Origin: Faecalibacterium sp. I4-1-79
Lineage (GTDB): Bacteria > Bacillota > Clostridia > Oscillospirales > Ruminococcaceae
NCBI RefSeq assembly: GCF_023347235.1
Contig: NZ_CP094467.1
Coordinates: forward strand, 1,116,001-1,180,000
Direction of reading: 5' to 3'
Length of the DNA stretch: 64,000 nucleotides
This document shows, one piece after another, positions 32,801-40,002 of the stretch (positions are counted from its first letter, which is position 1; the number at the start of each line of letters is the position of its first letter). A program made the position numbers and the translations under genes. Below the pieces are notes generated by a model that had not been told where the DNA came from, searched no databases, and saw only the letters and a program-made list of their open reading frames with translations.

Positions 32801-34432
32801 GTCGTATTCCTCCTGACAAAATTTCCAGATCAGGTTTTTGGCACGGGTCAGGTCGGCATCCGGTTTTACGCTGACGGGCGAAAGGGGCGTGTAATGCTCC
32901 TTTTCTCTATCCGTCAGATAGCGGTCGGACTGGACCATCAGGTCGATATACCGTTCCACCTGCGTCCAGCTTAACGTGAATTTCTTGTGTTCGGGGTAAT
33001 GGTCAAATTCCATTCCTCTCCCGTCGTGGTTCACAAAGCCCCGGCTTCCGTCCAAAAAATCGTGGGAGTGCCCGCCGATGCCGTACTCTTTTGCCAACGC
33101 TTTGGCACGGAGATTACGGTCAGGCTGGGTCTGGTACAGCGCCATAATGCGCTGTTTACCACCCATAAATCCCGAACCGTGCTTGCACAGTTCGTTCTCA
33201 ATTTCCGCTTGAGATAACGAAAAAGCGGAGGGCGTTTTTTCGCTCTCCGCTTGGTCGATTTTTTTAATTTGCTCAGCTTCGGTGGGGATGTGGGCATCGA
33301 AGAAACTTAGCTGTAGATCAGTTCCGTCAACACCAGTTCCTCGGTCTGCGCTTTCAGGCTGTTCATGTGCTGTACCCACGCCAGCTGATTCTGCTCCTTG
33401 TCCGGGGCAGGGGTCTGTTTCAAGAGCTGTGCCATGGTCTGCTGCATCTGGCTCTCTGCCGTCTGCTCCACCTCCATCAGATGCGGGTACAGGCTCCCGT
33501 TCAGGAGCATCGAGTTGTACAGTACCGGGCGATGCTCCTTCAGGTACGTCCGGCGCAGCCTGCCGTACTTGCCCAGCGGCTTCCGGGGCTGGTTCAGGGT
33601 CAGGTTCGGGAGAAGGTAATCCCCGACGGTCGAGTAGGTCACGTTCCTGCTGTTCGTATTCATATTGGCTCCTTTCTGCATTGCGGCGGCGAATGGTGGT
33701 TTTCACGGTGCGCTCGATGTTCCGCAGCACCTCCCGGCTCATGTCGCTGACGGCTGCGCCGAGGGCGTAAACGGCATCCGGGGTGGAAAACTCGTGGATG
33801 GCTCGGAAATCGTCTTTATCGAACCACCCGGCAGGCTCAAAACCGCATCGTTCCAGCAGCGTGTAGGTGACACTGATGGTGGCGGCGCTTTTGAACTGCA
33901 TCTCCACTCCGGCTTCATCATAATCCATCAGGAGCGAGCCGTCAACGATGGCGCGGATGTCGCCGCCGTTGTTGTCCCAGTAATCTGCCACCAGTTTCCC
34001 GGCAACATCTGCGAGCTGCTGACTGACACGCTCCCCACTGATACCGTAGGTGTCGGCGAGCATTTCCGAAACCGGCTGCACCAAATCGGGACCGAGCTGC
34101 CACACCTCCGGGTCACGTGAATTGCGGCGCACCCCGGTGTCCGACACATCGAAAACGTAGTGCAGGCGCGGGAATCCGCTGGATTCGTCCAGCAGGGCGA
34201 TGCCCTTAGAGCCACGCCTGACATAGCGGTTCATCCGGTTGCGCCAAATGTCAAATTCGGCGCAGGCGGTGGCATCGGGCCGCTGGGCGTAGATCATCAG
34301 CTGGTCTGCAAAGGGGTACTTGTACAGCCGGGATGCGGTGATCAGGTAGTCCGTCCAGCTTTCCCAGTATCGGGTCAAGCCGTTGGCTGTGCGCTGGGCA
34401 AGGGCGAGATATTCTTCGGTTTTGCTTGGCAT
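26864..34432 (-). CDS. 2,522-aa polyvalent protein: N6-adenine methylase plus SNF2 helicase
   Basis: One uninterrupted frame of 7.5 kb. Residues 1-270 resemble LtrC/ArdC-like N-terminal domains of conjugative elements. Residues about 257-375 are a Pro/Glu/Gly-rich linker, where a second gene (tnpV-like, 33307-33663) is read in another frame. An adenine methylase core follows, with motif I EPSMGVGNFFG (about 1020) and the catalytic box as NVPF instead of NPPY (about 1085). The SNF2-type helicase has EVGAGKS (about 1700), LFVDESQAF (about 1864), ATGTPLSNS and NGRIIRQGN (about 2194). The tail is coiled coil. Such proteins are hallmarks of Tn1549-type ICEs and are thought to protect or process incoming DNA. 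GGAGG lies 5 nt before ATG. Confidence 0.9.
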   Translation of the reverse strand: MPSKTEEYLALAQRTANGLTRYWESWTDYLITASRLYKYPFADQLMIYAQRPDATACAEFDIWRNRMNRYVRRGSKGIALLDESSGFPRLHYVFDVSDTGVRRNSRDPEVWQLGPDLVQPVSEMLADTYGISGERVSQQLADVAGKLVADYWDNNGGDIRAIVDGSLLMDYDEAGVEMQFKSAATISVTYTLLERCGFEPAGWFDKDDFRAIHEFSTPDAVYALGAAVSDMSREVLRNIERTVKTTIRRRNAERSQYEYEQQERDLLDRRGLPSPEPDPEPAPEAAGQVRQAAPDVPEGASPGTVQLDAPEREPVPASDGGGADGREPDAADHGTALETDPCPGQGAESAGVGTAHEQPESADRGTGVDGTDLQLSFFDAHIPTEAEQIKKIDQAESEKTPSAFSLSQAEIENELCKHGSGFMGGKQRIMALYQTQPDRNLRAKALAKEYGIGGHSHDFLDGSRGFVNHDGRGMEFDHYPEHKKFTLSWTQVERYIDLMVQSDRYLTDREKEHYTPLSPVSVKPDADLTRAKNLIWKFCQEEYDSEPDFSDLSKIGIAYTNATDEEIPIQVNVDLVGYRVERYLGEVLIDERQYESLEDLTETELEALDFSELVSVTDEELEHYHSKAEERPALLPLDAATEYNALKEQYPDALVGFEQNGQFEFYGEDALKICELLDGKLLEKETALGTVPVTGFPRDQWAYRAKQLWQCGENIYLAGLNEDGTHHQTKYLRREDYLPLGATVHMEGRAFRVDTVNFDKDSVTLQDVALAEMRMPIFREKPLALVRELYEEQDTMESLLPDYKVGDNVIVDFPTRTIEGKIGYVGETDVRIDTSAQGQSWDNEVINKRQFEDGLRQVEPELSDEELDKLPISTVMDGKVRTFPDAAALDEALNAEPAPEPAGNFHITDDHLGEGGAKQKYARNIEAIRTLFKLEDEHRGATAEEQQVLAQYVGWGGLADAFDPGKDSWAKEYAELKGLLSKDEYAAARSSTLNAHYTSPVVIRSIYDAVEKMGFKSGNILEPSMGVGNFFGMLPSSMADSRLYGVELDSITGRIAKKLYPQADITVAGFETTDRRDFYDLAVGNVPFGQYKVNDKAYNKLGFSIHNYFFAKAIDQVRPGGVVAFVTSRYTLDSKDSSARKHMAERADLLGAIRLPNNAFRANAGTDVVSDIIFLQKRDRPADIEPAWVQLGKTEDGFAINQYFVDHPEMVLGQLTLESTQYGHDLTVAPIEGANLADQLAEAVQHIEGNYTAVEIAAPDVADAEAQRKTLPADPTVKNFSYTVVDGEIYYRENSIMTQIELSDNAKGRVAGMVELRQIVNELIQQQLNDFPDEDIKASQAKLNAAYDAFTAKYGLINDKKNARLFDDDSSYYLLCSLENLDENKNLKSKADMFTKRTIRPERVVTSVDTPSEALAVSIGEHGKVDLPYMAELLGTPGNYERITTELSGVIFKDPAADADDPEAGWQTADEYLSGNVRDKLRMAQLAAESHPEFKVNVDALTKAQPKDLEASEIDVRLGATWLAPSIVQQFMMETFQPPYRIRYNNAITVRYSPYTSEWRISNKSATGFGDIMATETYGTRRANAYKILEDTLNLRDSRVYDTIEEDRKEKRVLNQNETTLAQQKQQAIKDAFAGWVWKDPQRRALLVKKYNELFNSTRPREYDGSHIHFVGMNPEINLREHQRNAIAHVLYGYNTLLAHEVGAGKSFEMAASAMELKRLGLCQKSLFVVPNHLTEQWASEFLRLYPNAKLLVTSKKDFEPGNRKKFCAKIATGDYDAVIIGHSQFEKIPLSAERQERLIQEQMDEIEEAIEEAKAQVGEHFTVKQLEKLRKSLKQKLEKLQGTDRKDDVVTFEQLGVDRLFVDESQAFKNLYLYTKMRNVAGLSTSEAQKSSDMFGKCRYLDEITGGRGVIFATGTPLSNSMTEMYTLMRYLQYNTLQQKGLTHFDAWASTFGETTTAIELAPEGTGYRARTRFAKFFNLPELMAMFKEAADIKTSDQLNLPVPQAKFETVVVKPSEIQQDMVQALSERAAEVHSGSVDPSVDNMLKITSDGRKIGLDQRLMNSALPDDPNSKLNACVNNVLRIWNDTKEQKLTQLIFCDMSTPKGDGSFNVYDDIRTKLLNAGVPEQEIEFIHNADTENKKAELFSKVRSGRVRVLLGSTAKMGAGTNVQTLLVAVHHLDVGWRPSDMTQRNGRIIRQGNQNKQVYVYNYVTESTFDAYLYQTLENKQKFISQIMTSKSPMRSCDDIDEQALSYAEIKALCAGDPRIREKMDLDVQVAKLKVLRGDFQNQKYRLEDKLLKTFPEEIQKQKTRIAALQQDSQIAVAHPQDKENFCGMTIKGMVYDDKKAAGERLLLARQEMPNADMMLLGTYRGFELNIRFDSFKNEHQAVLRAELSYPVSLGDDARGNITRLDNAIDNFADRIADAENALQNLEQQKRAAEVEVAKPFVQEEELAEKSARLAELNALLNIDRSSAQDSPEKTEETPTTRPSVLAALGEKSNQPEPVKPFRSYYDKDGDAR
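33307..33663 (-). CDS. tnpV: TnpV-family protein, overprinted inside the helicase gene
   Basis: 118 residues from ATG 33663, with AGGAG 5 nt upstream. It lies wholly inside the coding sequence of the giant helicase in a different frame. The sequence matches TnpV of Tn4451-like elements: YSTVGDYLLPNLTLN, PLGKYGRLRRTYLKEHRPVL, YNSMLLNGSLYPHL and a C-terminal WVQHMNSLKAQTEELVLTEL. TnpV is a small transposon-borne protein of uncertain role. The opposing frame is a low-complexity linker, as expected if this frame is the constrained one. Confidence 0.75.
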   Translation of the reverse strand: MNTNSRNVTYSTVGDYLLPNLTLNQPRKPLGKYGRLRRTYLKEHRPVLYNSMLLNGSLYPHLMEVEQTAESQMQQTMAQLLKQTPAPDKEQNQLAWVQHMNSLKAQTEELVLTELIYS

Positions 34433-34460
34433 TTTGGCCTCCTTTTTCAGATTTTAGGGT

Positions 34461-34496
34461 ATAAAAATAGCGGGCAACCGGTTTGTGGTTGCCCGC
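34461..34496 (-). terminator. Terminator after the NUDIX gene
   Basis: Ten base pairs (GCGGGCAACC/GGTTGCCCGC), 7-nt loop and TATTTTTATA on the minus strand. It lies 29 nt before the helicase start, so the helicase needs read-through or its own promoter. Confidence 0.8.
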
Positions 34497-34541
34497 AGAG
34501 GGTATGTAGTGATTTGGTTATTCGTCAAACTGGAAGTTGTC

Positions 34542-35159
34542 TCAATCGAACAGCGTTGCCGCATTTGGATTTTCATACGAGTCAAAACACATCAAAATTT
34601 GTTCTTTTGTGCATTTTTCTACAGCAAGGTCAGATGGGAGATTGTTTTTATCAAAAAATCTAATTTCTGTAGTTTCAATATTTTTTTCAAACTCTCCACC
34701 TTCATACCTGCACAGAACAAAAATCTTCACTACTCCATAAGCATAATTCACCACATTATGCTTTCGCCAATCTTGAACTGCAATTATTTTTTCGGATATT
34801 ACCGAAAATCCTGCTTCTTCCCGCACTTCTTTTTCCGTATTGGATATAACAGACTGGTCTACATCGCACCACCCTCCCGGCAATGACCATGTACCATTAT
34901 TTTCATGTACAAGCAGAATTTTACCGTCAACAAAAACTGCAGCCCGTGTATCTACTTTTGGTGTCTGGTAGCCAGATTCATTACAAAACAAATCGAAAAT
35001 TTTATTTACCGGAATATCCGTTTTCAGGGACAGCATTTCTGCTGCAATCTGTCTCAATTCCTCATAACGCTCTCTGTCATATTTATCTTTCCCATACTGA
35101 AGCCCAGCCTGAGCAATACTTTGAATACGAATTGCAAACTCAACCCATTTATCATTCAT
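34542..35159 (-). CDS. NUDIX hydrolase with Nudix_N_2-type N-terminus
   Basis: 205 residues from ATG 35159 (GGAGG about 11 nt upstream; the frame extends to 35210). The N-terminal 70 residues are helical, as in the YjhB group. The NUDIX box is GGWCDVDQSVISNTEKEVREEAGF, where the usual Glu and Arg are Gln and Lys; the catalytic REEAG part is kept, and similar variants are known in this group. The domain hydrolyses nucleotide-linked diphosphates such as ADP-ribose. The gene is clearly A+T-richer than its neighbours and interrupts the usual ICE order, so it looks like a recent cargo gain. Confidence 0.85.
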   Translation of the reverse strand: MNDKWVEFAIRIQSIAQAGLQYGKDKYDRERYEELRQIAAEMLSLKTDIPVNKIFDLFCNESGYQTPKVDTRAAVFVDGKILLVHENNGTWSLPGGWCDVDQSVISNTEKEVREEAGFSVISEKIIAVQDWRKHNVVNYAYGVVKIFVLCRYEGGEFEKNIETTEIRFFDKNNLPSDLAVEKCTKEQILMCFDSYENPNAATLFD

Positions 35160-35230
35160 ATAGTTTATTACCTCCACAACTTCCGAGTTGTCGAGTTCAG
35201 TATACCACACTGAACTGCATTGGAAAAGAG

Positions 35231-35256
35231 GATATGTACGCCGCCCGCAGGCGGCG
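35231..35256 (-). repeat. ICE hairpin element, copy 4 (after TTRAP gene)
   Basis: GATATGTAC on the plus strand joined to a 7-bp stem CGCCGCC/GGCGGCG with CGCA loop, 4 nt after the stop at 35261. Confidence 0.65.
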
Positions 35257-35260
35257 AAGA

Positions 35261-35464
35261 TCAGTCCAGTGGAAATTCCAGTTCGGCAAACTCTGTATCC
35301 GTCAGAAGTTTCAGCTTTTCAATAACGCCCTCCGACAGTTCCCGCAGAGCGGTCTCGTCCGGCATCAGGTAACACTGCATGAGCCGCAGTTCGTGGATAA
35401 GCCCCAGCCGGGTGCCGGTGTTGTAGAGCATCATCAGCATGAGTTCCTCGTGATTAAAGTTCAT
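35261..35464 (-). CDS. TTRAP-family transposon-transfer assisting protein
   Basis: 67 residues from ATG 35464 (GAGGG 6 nt upstream). The pattern FNHEELMLMMLYNTGTRLGL, then IHELRLMQCYLMPDE and LTDTEFAELEFP, matches the small TTRAP family of CTn/Tn1549 elements, named for a proposed role in transfer. The start overlaps the YodL gene by 11 nt, so they are coupled. Confidence 0.75.
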   Translation of the reverse strand: MNFNHEELMLMMLYNTGTRLGLIHELRLMQCYLMPDETALRELSEGVIEKLKLLTDTEFAELEFPLD

Positions 35465-35969
35465 GCGCATCCCTCACTTTCCGGCATCCGGTTGGGTTGC
35501 ACTCCGGGGCATCACACTTCTCTTTGAGCGTTTGCAGAACAGAGGTACGTTCCGGCTGCTTGTCCAGAAACCCCTGTAAATCTTTGAAGCCGATGCTGTC
35601 CACATAATGCACAGACACCTCGCCATTGCGTTTGAGTGCGATCACATCGCTGACCGACAGGCTGTGTCCCTCAAAATCCTGCGGACGGGAGAGGTTGAAC
35701 ATCTGAAACAGTTCTTCCAGAACCTCGTCGCTCGGCACATCCTGCCACATGGCGGGCAGATCAGCATAGTAGGTGAGCTCGTAATGCTCCGGGTCGGGTG
35801 TTTTGCCTCGACGATTCAACTCCCGCATAGAAGCAAATCTTTCATCGAAGATTTTTTCGTCATGCCGCAGCTGCATCACCATATAAACATCGCACCCTGC
35901 GTTCAGAAATTTCTGCGGGATGTCCGCCATGGGTTCGCCGTCAAAATTCTGGTTCCATTTTTGCTGCAT
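35454..35969 (-). CDS. YodL-domain protein of the ICE
   Basis: 171 residues from ATG 35969 (GAGG about 6 nt upstream). The central and C-terminal parts carry the YodL pattern YELTYYADLP, LEELFQMFNLSRPQDFEGHS, LSVSDVIALKRNG and VHYVDSIGF. This domain is common as a stand-alone or fused module in ICE polyvalent proteins; function unknown. The C-terminus has three Cys residues (EKCDAPECNPTGC). It lies between the LPD16-like and TTRAP genes in the same operon. Confidence 0.78.
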   Translation of the reverse strand: MQQKWNQNFDGEPMADIPQKFLNAGCDVYMVMQLRHDEKIFDERFASMRELNRRGKTPDPEHYELTYYADLPAMWQDVPSDEVLEELFQMFNLSRPQDFEGHSLSVSDVIALKRNGEVSVHYVDSIGFKDLQGFLDKQPERTSVLQTLKEKCDAPECNPTGCRKVRDAHEL

Positions 35970-35977
35970 CGCCCACC

Positions 35978-36865
35978 TCACAGTTCCGGCGCAGAACGTA
36001 CAGACGGTTTTGGCACAGACGTATCGCTTGCCAGTTCTGCCAGCTTTTCCAGTGTGGAAGAGCGATGGTCTGCACTCCGTTCCTCGGCTTCCGCAACTTT
36101 ATCCATAACGGCATCGTAGTCCTGCAACAGCCGCCGCCCCTTTTCCATGTGGTGCGCTTCCAGAATCTGCTCACGAGCTTCCTGAATGGTCAGTTCCGGG
36201 GCATCCAGCTGCCCACCGTCCATTACGGAATAATCACTGTGGTAAATAGTGTAGTCCCATCCATCTTCACAGGACTGGATTGCAAGGTAGCCTTTGCCGC
36301 CCAGTTCCCACGCCGCCTGCTCGTCCTGTGTCTGAATCTCCGGGTAGAAGTCGGCATGGTTCCGCTCCATGACCTCGGCAAACTGGCAGATGTGGAACAC
36401 ATTGCCCAAACCGCCCATGTCAAAGTGGTAATCATCCAGATGCTCCACCCGTGCCGTAAAACTGCGCCCATCCGGGTAATCCACCTGAATCACGCCGCCA
36501 TCTGGAATGCGATAGAGGTCATCATAGTGGCTGTTGATGAGACGAATATCCTTCGGCAGCGTTTCCGGCTCCCAGATGCACCGCCTGCCGATGCCCGCCT
36601 GCGGGATGTTTTCGAGGATTTTTACGCTTTCCTGTTGGATGGCCTTACGGTCATCGTCCGAAAGTTCAAACAGATACCAGTTCCGGGCGGCAGGGATGGT
36701 GTTTTGTCCGCCTGGCGGCAGATTCTTTTCCGAGATCTGCCCACTTTCCAGCGGCTCGCCAGTTACCTTGTTATAAGTGGCAAAGCCGACCCCTGCGCCA
36801 TTCTCTCGCAGATGCAAGTATTTGTCGCCATTGATGAGATAAACAGCTTCTTTGGTTTGTTCCAT
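35978..36865 (-). CDS. LPD16-like polyvalent-associated domain protein
   Basis: 295 residues from ATG 36865, which overlaps the topoisomerase stop (TGATG). The C-terminal half has the pattern GGKGYLAIQSCEDGWDYTIY, YSVMDGGQLDAP, LTIQEAREQIL of the large-polyvalent-protein-associated domain LPD16. The N-terminal half is beta-rich and uncharacterised. No catalytic motif is visible. It occurs in this position in Tn1549-like ICEs. Confidence 0.65.
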   Translation of the reverse strand: MEQTKEAVYLINGDKYLHLRENGAGVGFATYNKVTGEPLESGQISEKNLPPGGQNTIPAARNWYLFELSDDDRKAIQQESVKILENIPQAGIGRRCIWEPETLPKDIRLINSHYDDLYRIPDGGVIQVDYPDGRSFTARVEHLDDYHFDMGGLGNVFHICQFAEVMERNHADFYPEIQTQDEQAAWELGGKGYLAIQSCEDGWDYTIYHSDYSVMDGGQLDAPELTIQEAREQILEAHHMEKGRRLLQDYDAVMDKVAEAEERSADHRSSTLEKLAELASDTSVPKPSVRSAPEL

Positions 36866-38946
36866 CAGCACCCACCTTCAAATTCCAGAGAAAACCTGCT
36901 GCGGCCATCAGCTTCACAGGACAGCAGGATGGTGGCATTGTAGGTCTTGCCCTTGGCGCTCTTGCAGTCCTTCAGGCGGACCCGACCATCCCGCAGCAGC
37001 TTGTCTGCCACATGAGTGTCCAGACGCTTGCCCAAACGCTTGAAGAACGCATTGTCCTTCCACAGCACGAAACGGCACTCCCGGTTCTCGCAGAACCAGC
37101 CCTTTTCGCGCTCCACGACAGGCTTCCCACAGTTCGGACAGACACCAATAATCTTGCTTTTCATAAGTACATTCGCTCCTTTTTTCATTTCCGTGTTCTT
37201 TACCAGTTCGGTAATCATCGTATTGATCTCAGTCATAAATTCACCCGGCTCCATTTCGCCACGCTCGATTTGCAGCAGTTTCGCTTCCCAGTCAGCCGTC
37301 ATATCCGCAGACTGAATCTCTTCGGGCATTACGGTGATGAGGGCTTTGCCCTTGTCGGTGGGCAGAAGCACCTTGGTTTTCTTGGTACCTTTCCGTTCCA
37401 GAAAGCCCTTCTGTACCAGTTTTTCAATGGTGGCGGCTCTGGTTGCCGGAGTACCGATACCCTGACGCTCCACGCCCTCCGGCATACTGTCCGCACTTGC
37501 GGTTTCCATAGCGTGCAGCAGGGTGTCCTCGGTAAAATGCTTCGGTGGGGACGTTTGGCCCTCCTTTAGCTCGGCGTTGAGAATACCGCACTCGTTTTCT
37601 GCCGCATTGGGCAGGGCGGTGAGTTCCTGTTTTCGATTTAGAATGTCTGCCAGTACCTTGCGTTCCACCGCTTTCCAGCCTTCCTCCAGAACCTCCTTGC
37701 CCTTGGCGGTAAATTCCTCCTCGGCACATTCGGTGGTCAGCAGGGTTTCCAGATAACGGAAGGGCTTGCTTACCGCCATCAATGTCCGGGCGATGATGAG
37801 TTTTAAGACGTTCTGCTCCCCTTTGGGCAGAGCATCCAAATCGGCTTGCAGCATACTGCGGGTGGGCAGGATGGCGTGATGATCGTTGACTTTCTCCCGG
37901 TTAATGGTGCGCCGTGTCCGGGGCACAGCTTCGTCCACATCTTCCGGGGTAATGTCGAGAAAAACCTCCAGTGCCTCGGTCAGTTCTTCCAGCATTTCCT
38001 CGTCATCGTCGGTGATATAGCAGCTATCAGTTCGGGGATAAGTGGTAAGTTTCTTCTCATAAAGGCTCTGCACATAGTCCAGCGTCTGCTGTGCGCTGTA
38101 TCCCAGCAGGCGGTTTGCATCCCGCTGAAGGGTGGTAAGGTCGTACAGCGGCGGTGGATTCTCGGACTTTTCCTTGCGGGTGATGCGCTGGATCGTTGCC
38201 ACCATCTCCTTTCGACAGGCTTCCAGCAGGTTCTCTGCAACGGTTTTTTCAGGAATGCGGCGGCTGGATGCCGTGCAGCCACTGGTCAGTTCCAGATCCA
38301 CCGTGTAGAATTTCTCCGGCACAAAGGCGGCGATGGCGGCTTCCCGCACCACGGTCATAGCGAGCACCGGGGTCATAACACGCCCCACTGCCAAGGGCTG
38401 GTTGTACAGACACGAAAAAAGCCGGGAAGCGTTGATGCCGACCATCCAGTCGGCACGTTCCCGGCAGAGTGCTGCGTTGTACAGCGCATCGTATTCAGTT
38501 GACGGTTTCAGGTGGGCGAACCCTTCTCGGATAGCGTTTTCCTCCATGCTGGACAGCCACAGGCGGGAAACAGGCTTCTTACATCCAGCCTGTTCATAGA
38601 CCAGCCGAAAGATCAGTTCTCCCTCCCGGCCGGAATCGCAACTGTTCACCACAGTATCAACGTCTGCCCGGTGCATCAGCTTTTGCAAGATGCCAAACTG
38701 CTTTTTGGTGGACGCAGACACCAGATACTGCCACTTTTCCGGCAGGATGGGCAGATCTGCGATGCTCCACTTGACGTATTTGGCATCGTAGATGTTGGGC
38801 GGTGCCAGTTCCACCAGATGACCAACACACCAGCTGACGAGATAGCCGTTGCCCTCAAGGTAGCCGTCCTGCCGGTTGGTCGCACCGAGAACTTTTGCAT
38901 AGGACATGGCCACCGATGGCTTTTCTGCTACAACTAGAATTGAAAT
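36865..38946 (-). CDS. topB: Type IA topoisomerase III of the ICE
   Basis: About 693 residues. The TOPRIM domain starts with ILVVAEKPSVAMSYAKVLG and has VNSCDSGREGELIF (acidic metal site). The active-site Tyr lies in KLTTYPRTDS near residue 310. A Cys4 zinc ribbon (CPNCG, then CENREC) lies near the C-terminus. The start is unusual: GGAGGG is followed 7 nt later by ATT, and no ATG, GTG or TTG lies at a normal distance; the TTG at 38961 overlaps the ribosome site. An ATT start, as in infC, is my best reading. The enzyme resolves DNA during transfer or replication. Confidence 0.88.
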   Translation of the reverse strand: MSILVVAEKPSVAMSYAKVLGATNRQDGYLEGNGYLVSWCVGHLVELAPPNIYDAKYVKWSIADLPILPEKWQYLVSASTKKQFGILQKLMHRADVDTVVNSCDSGREGELIFRLVYEQAGCKKPVSRLWLSSMEENAIREGFAHLKPSTEYDALYNAALCRERADWMVGINASRLFSCLYNQPLAVGRVMTPVLAMTVVREAAIAAFVPEKFYTVDLELTSGCTASSRRIPEKTVAENLLEACRKEMVATIQRITRKEKSENPPPLYDLTTLQRDANRLLGYSAQQTLDYVQSLYEKKLTTYPRTDSCYITDDDEEMLEELTEALEVFLDITPEDVDEAVPRTRRTINREKVNDHHAILPTRSMLQADLDALPKGEQNVLKLIIARTLMAVSKPFRYLETLLTTECAEEEFTAKGKEVLEEGWKAVERKVLADILNRKQELTALPNAAENECGILNAELKEGQTSPPKHFTEDTLLHAMETASADSMPEGVERQGIGTPATRAATIEKLVQKGFLERKGTKKTKVLLPTDKGKALITVMPEEIQSADMTADWEAKLLQIERGEMEPGEFMTEINTMITELVKNTEMKKGANVLMKSKIIGVCPNCGKPVVEREKGWFCENRECRFVLWKDNAFFKRLGKRLDTHVADKLLRDGRVRLKDCKSAKGKTYNATILLSCEADGRSRFSLEFEGGC

Positions 38947-38975
38947 AAGCGTTCCCTCCAATCTGTTTTCATTTG

Positions 38976-39001
38976 GATATGTACGGCGGCAAAATGCCGC
39001 C
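38976..39001 (-). repeat. ICE hairpin element, copy 5 (after DUF4366 gene)
   Basis: GATATGTAC on the plus strand joined to a 7-bp stem GGCGGCA/TGCCGCC with AAA loop, 6 nt after the stop at 39008 and just before the topoisomerase ribosome site. Confidence 0.65.
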
Positions 39002-39007
39002 TTAAAA

Positions 39008-39733
39008 TCAGATGGGTTCGGTATCTTCCTCACCGGGTTCCTCCGGCTCGTCCTCGGTGGGAATCTCAAAGTCGCCCTTGTCCTCGGTGTAGTTTGCATC
39101 AGGGTCAAGGGCTTCTTTTTCGGCCTGCTTTTTCTGCTTCTGCTTGGCGAAAGCGTAGAAGCCGCCGCCTGCCGCCAGTGCGATCAGCACGACCACACCC
39201 AGAAAGCCGGATGCGATCTTTGTGACCTTGTTTTCCTTGGGCTGTTCCTCGCCGGATGCTGCCGCTTCTTCGGCGGCTTTTTTCGCTTCTTCCTCGGCTT
39301 TCAGCCTGTCCTGTTCCGCCTGCGCCGCTGCTTCTTTTTCAGCGGTGTAGGCATCGGCGGCATCCTCTTCCATCAGAGCCAAAAGGTCGGCTTCGTCCAC
39401 CAGATTCATAAAGTGGACGGTCTGTTGCCCTTTGGCGTTGCGGTCAATGACCAGATAAAAGGTCGCACCCGACTTCGACACCAGCGTGATGAACTGCTGA
39501 CCGCTGCCATCGGAATAGTCGGTGTGGTAGTCGTCTACCAGCGTCAGATTGCCCTCCGGGGTCAGGGCACCAGAGGTTTCGTCCGTGACGGTGACAACAT
39601 CTTCCTCCACGACTTCCGGCAGAACCGGCTGCTCCACCGGGGCAGCTTCGCCTTCAAAAGCAAAAGCAGGAGCCGCCATGCCAGCGCACAGTGCCGCCGA
39701 TACCAGCAGCGCGCCCAGTTTCTTAATCTTCAT
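39008..39733 (-). CDS. DUF4366-family secreted/membrane conjugation protein
   Basis: 241 residues from ATG 39733 (GGAGG about 9 nt upstream; ATG 39739 is possible). Signal peptide (KIKKLGALLVSAALCAGMAA), a beta-rich extracytoplasmic domain (residues about 25-130, TLVSKSGATFYLVIDRN), an Ala/Glu-rich coiled coil (about 135-175), a membrane helix (about 183-203) and an acidic cytoplasmic tail. This is the DUF4366/CD1107-like protein conserved in CTn-type secretion operons. It overlaps the DUF4315 gene by 11 nt. Confidence 0.8.
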   Translation of the reverse strand: MKIKKLGALLVSAALCAGMAAPAFAFEGEAAPVEQPVLPEVVEEDVVTVTDETSGALTPEGNLTLVDDYHTDYSDGSGQQFITLVSKSGATFYLVIDRNAKGQQTVHFMNLVDEADLLALMEEDAADAYTAEKEAAAQAEQDRLKAEEEAKKAAEEAAASGEEQPKENKVTKIASGFLGVVVLIALAAGGGFYAFAKQKQKKQAEKEALDPDANYTEDKGDFEIPTEDEPEEPGEEDTEPI

Positions 39734-39989
39734 CTGCATCGACCTCCTTCTCGAAAGTTGCACCCACGGCAGACAGCGCAGCCGGGTTCGGGGTGGCGGT
39801 AGCTGACTGCCGCAGCAGAGCAGCAAGCTGTTCCGGCGTGACTTTTGCAGTCCGCACCATCTCGTTGACCTCGGCGGAATCCTCCTCCTGAATGCGCCGC
39901 TCCAAAATCTCGATACGATTGTTCAGTTTGATGCGGCGTTCCTTCTCTTTTGCCAACATCGCCCGCAGCTTATCCGATTTTTCGCTCAT
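39723..39989 (-). CDS. DUF4315-family conjugation protein
   Basis: 88 residues from ATG 39989 (GGAGG 6 nt upstream). A coiled coil (LRAMLAKEKERRIKLNNRIE, then LERRIQEED) is followed by VNEMVRTAKVTPEQLAALL, the pattern of DUF4315 in Tn1549/CTn operons. Function unknown; it sits between the NlpC/P60 hydrolase and DUF4366, and overlaps the latter. Confidence 0.8.
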   Translation of the reverse strand: MSEKSDKLRAMLAKEKERRIKLNNRIEILERRIQEEDSAEVNEMVRTAKVTPEQLAALLRQSATATPNPAALSAVGATFEKEVDADED

Positions 39990-40002
39990 AAAACTCCTCC
40001 AA

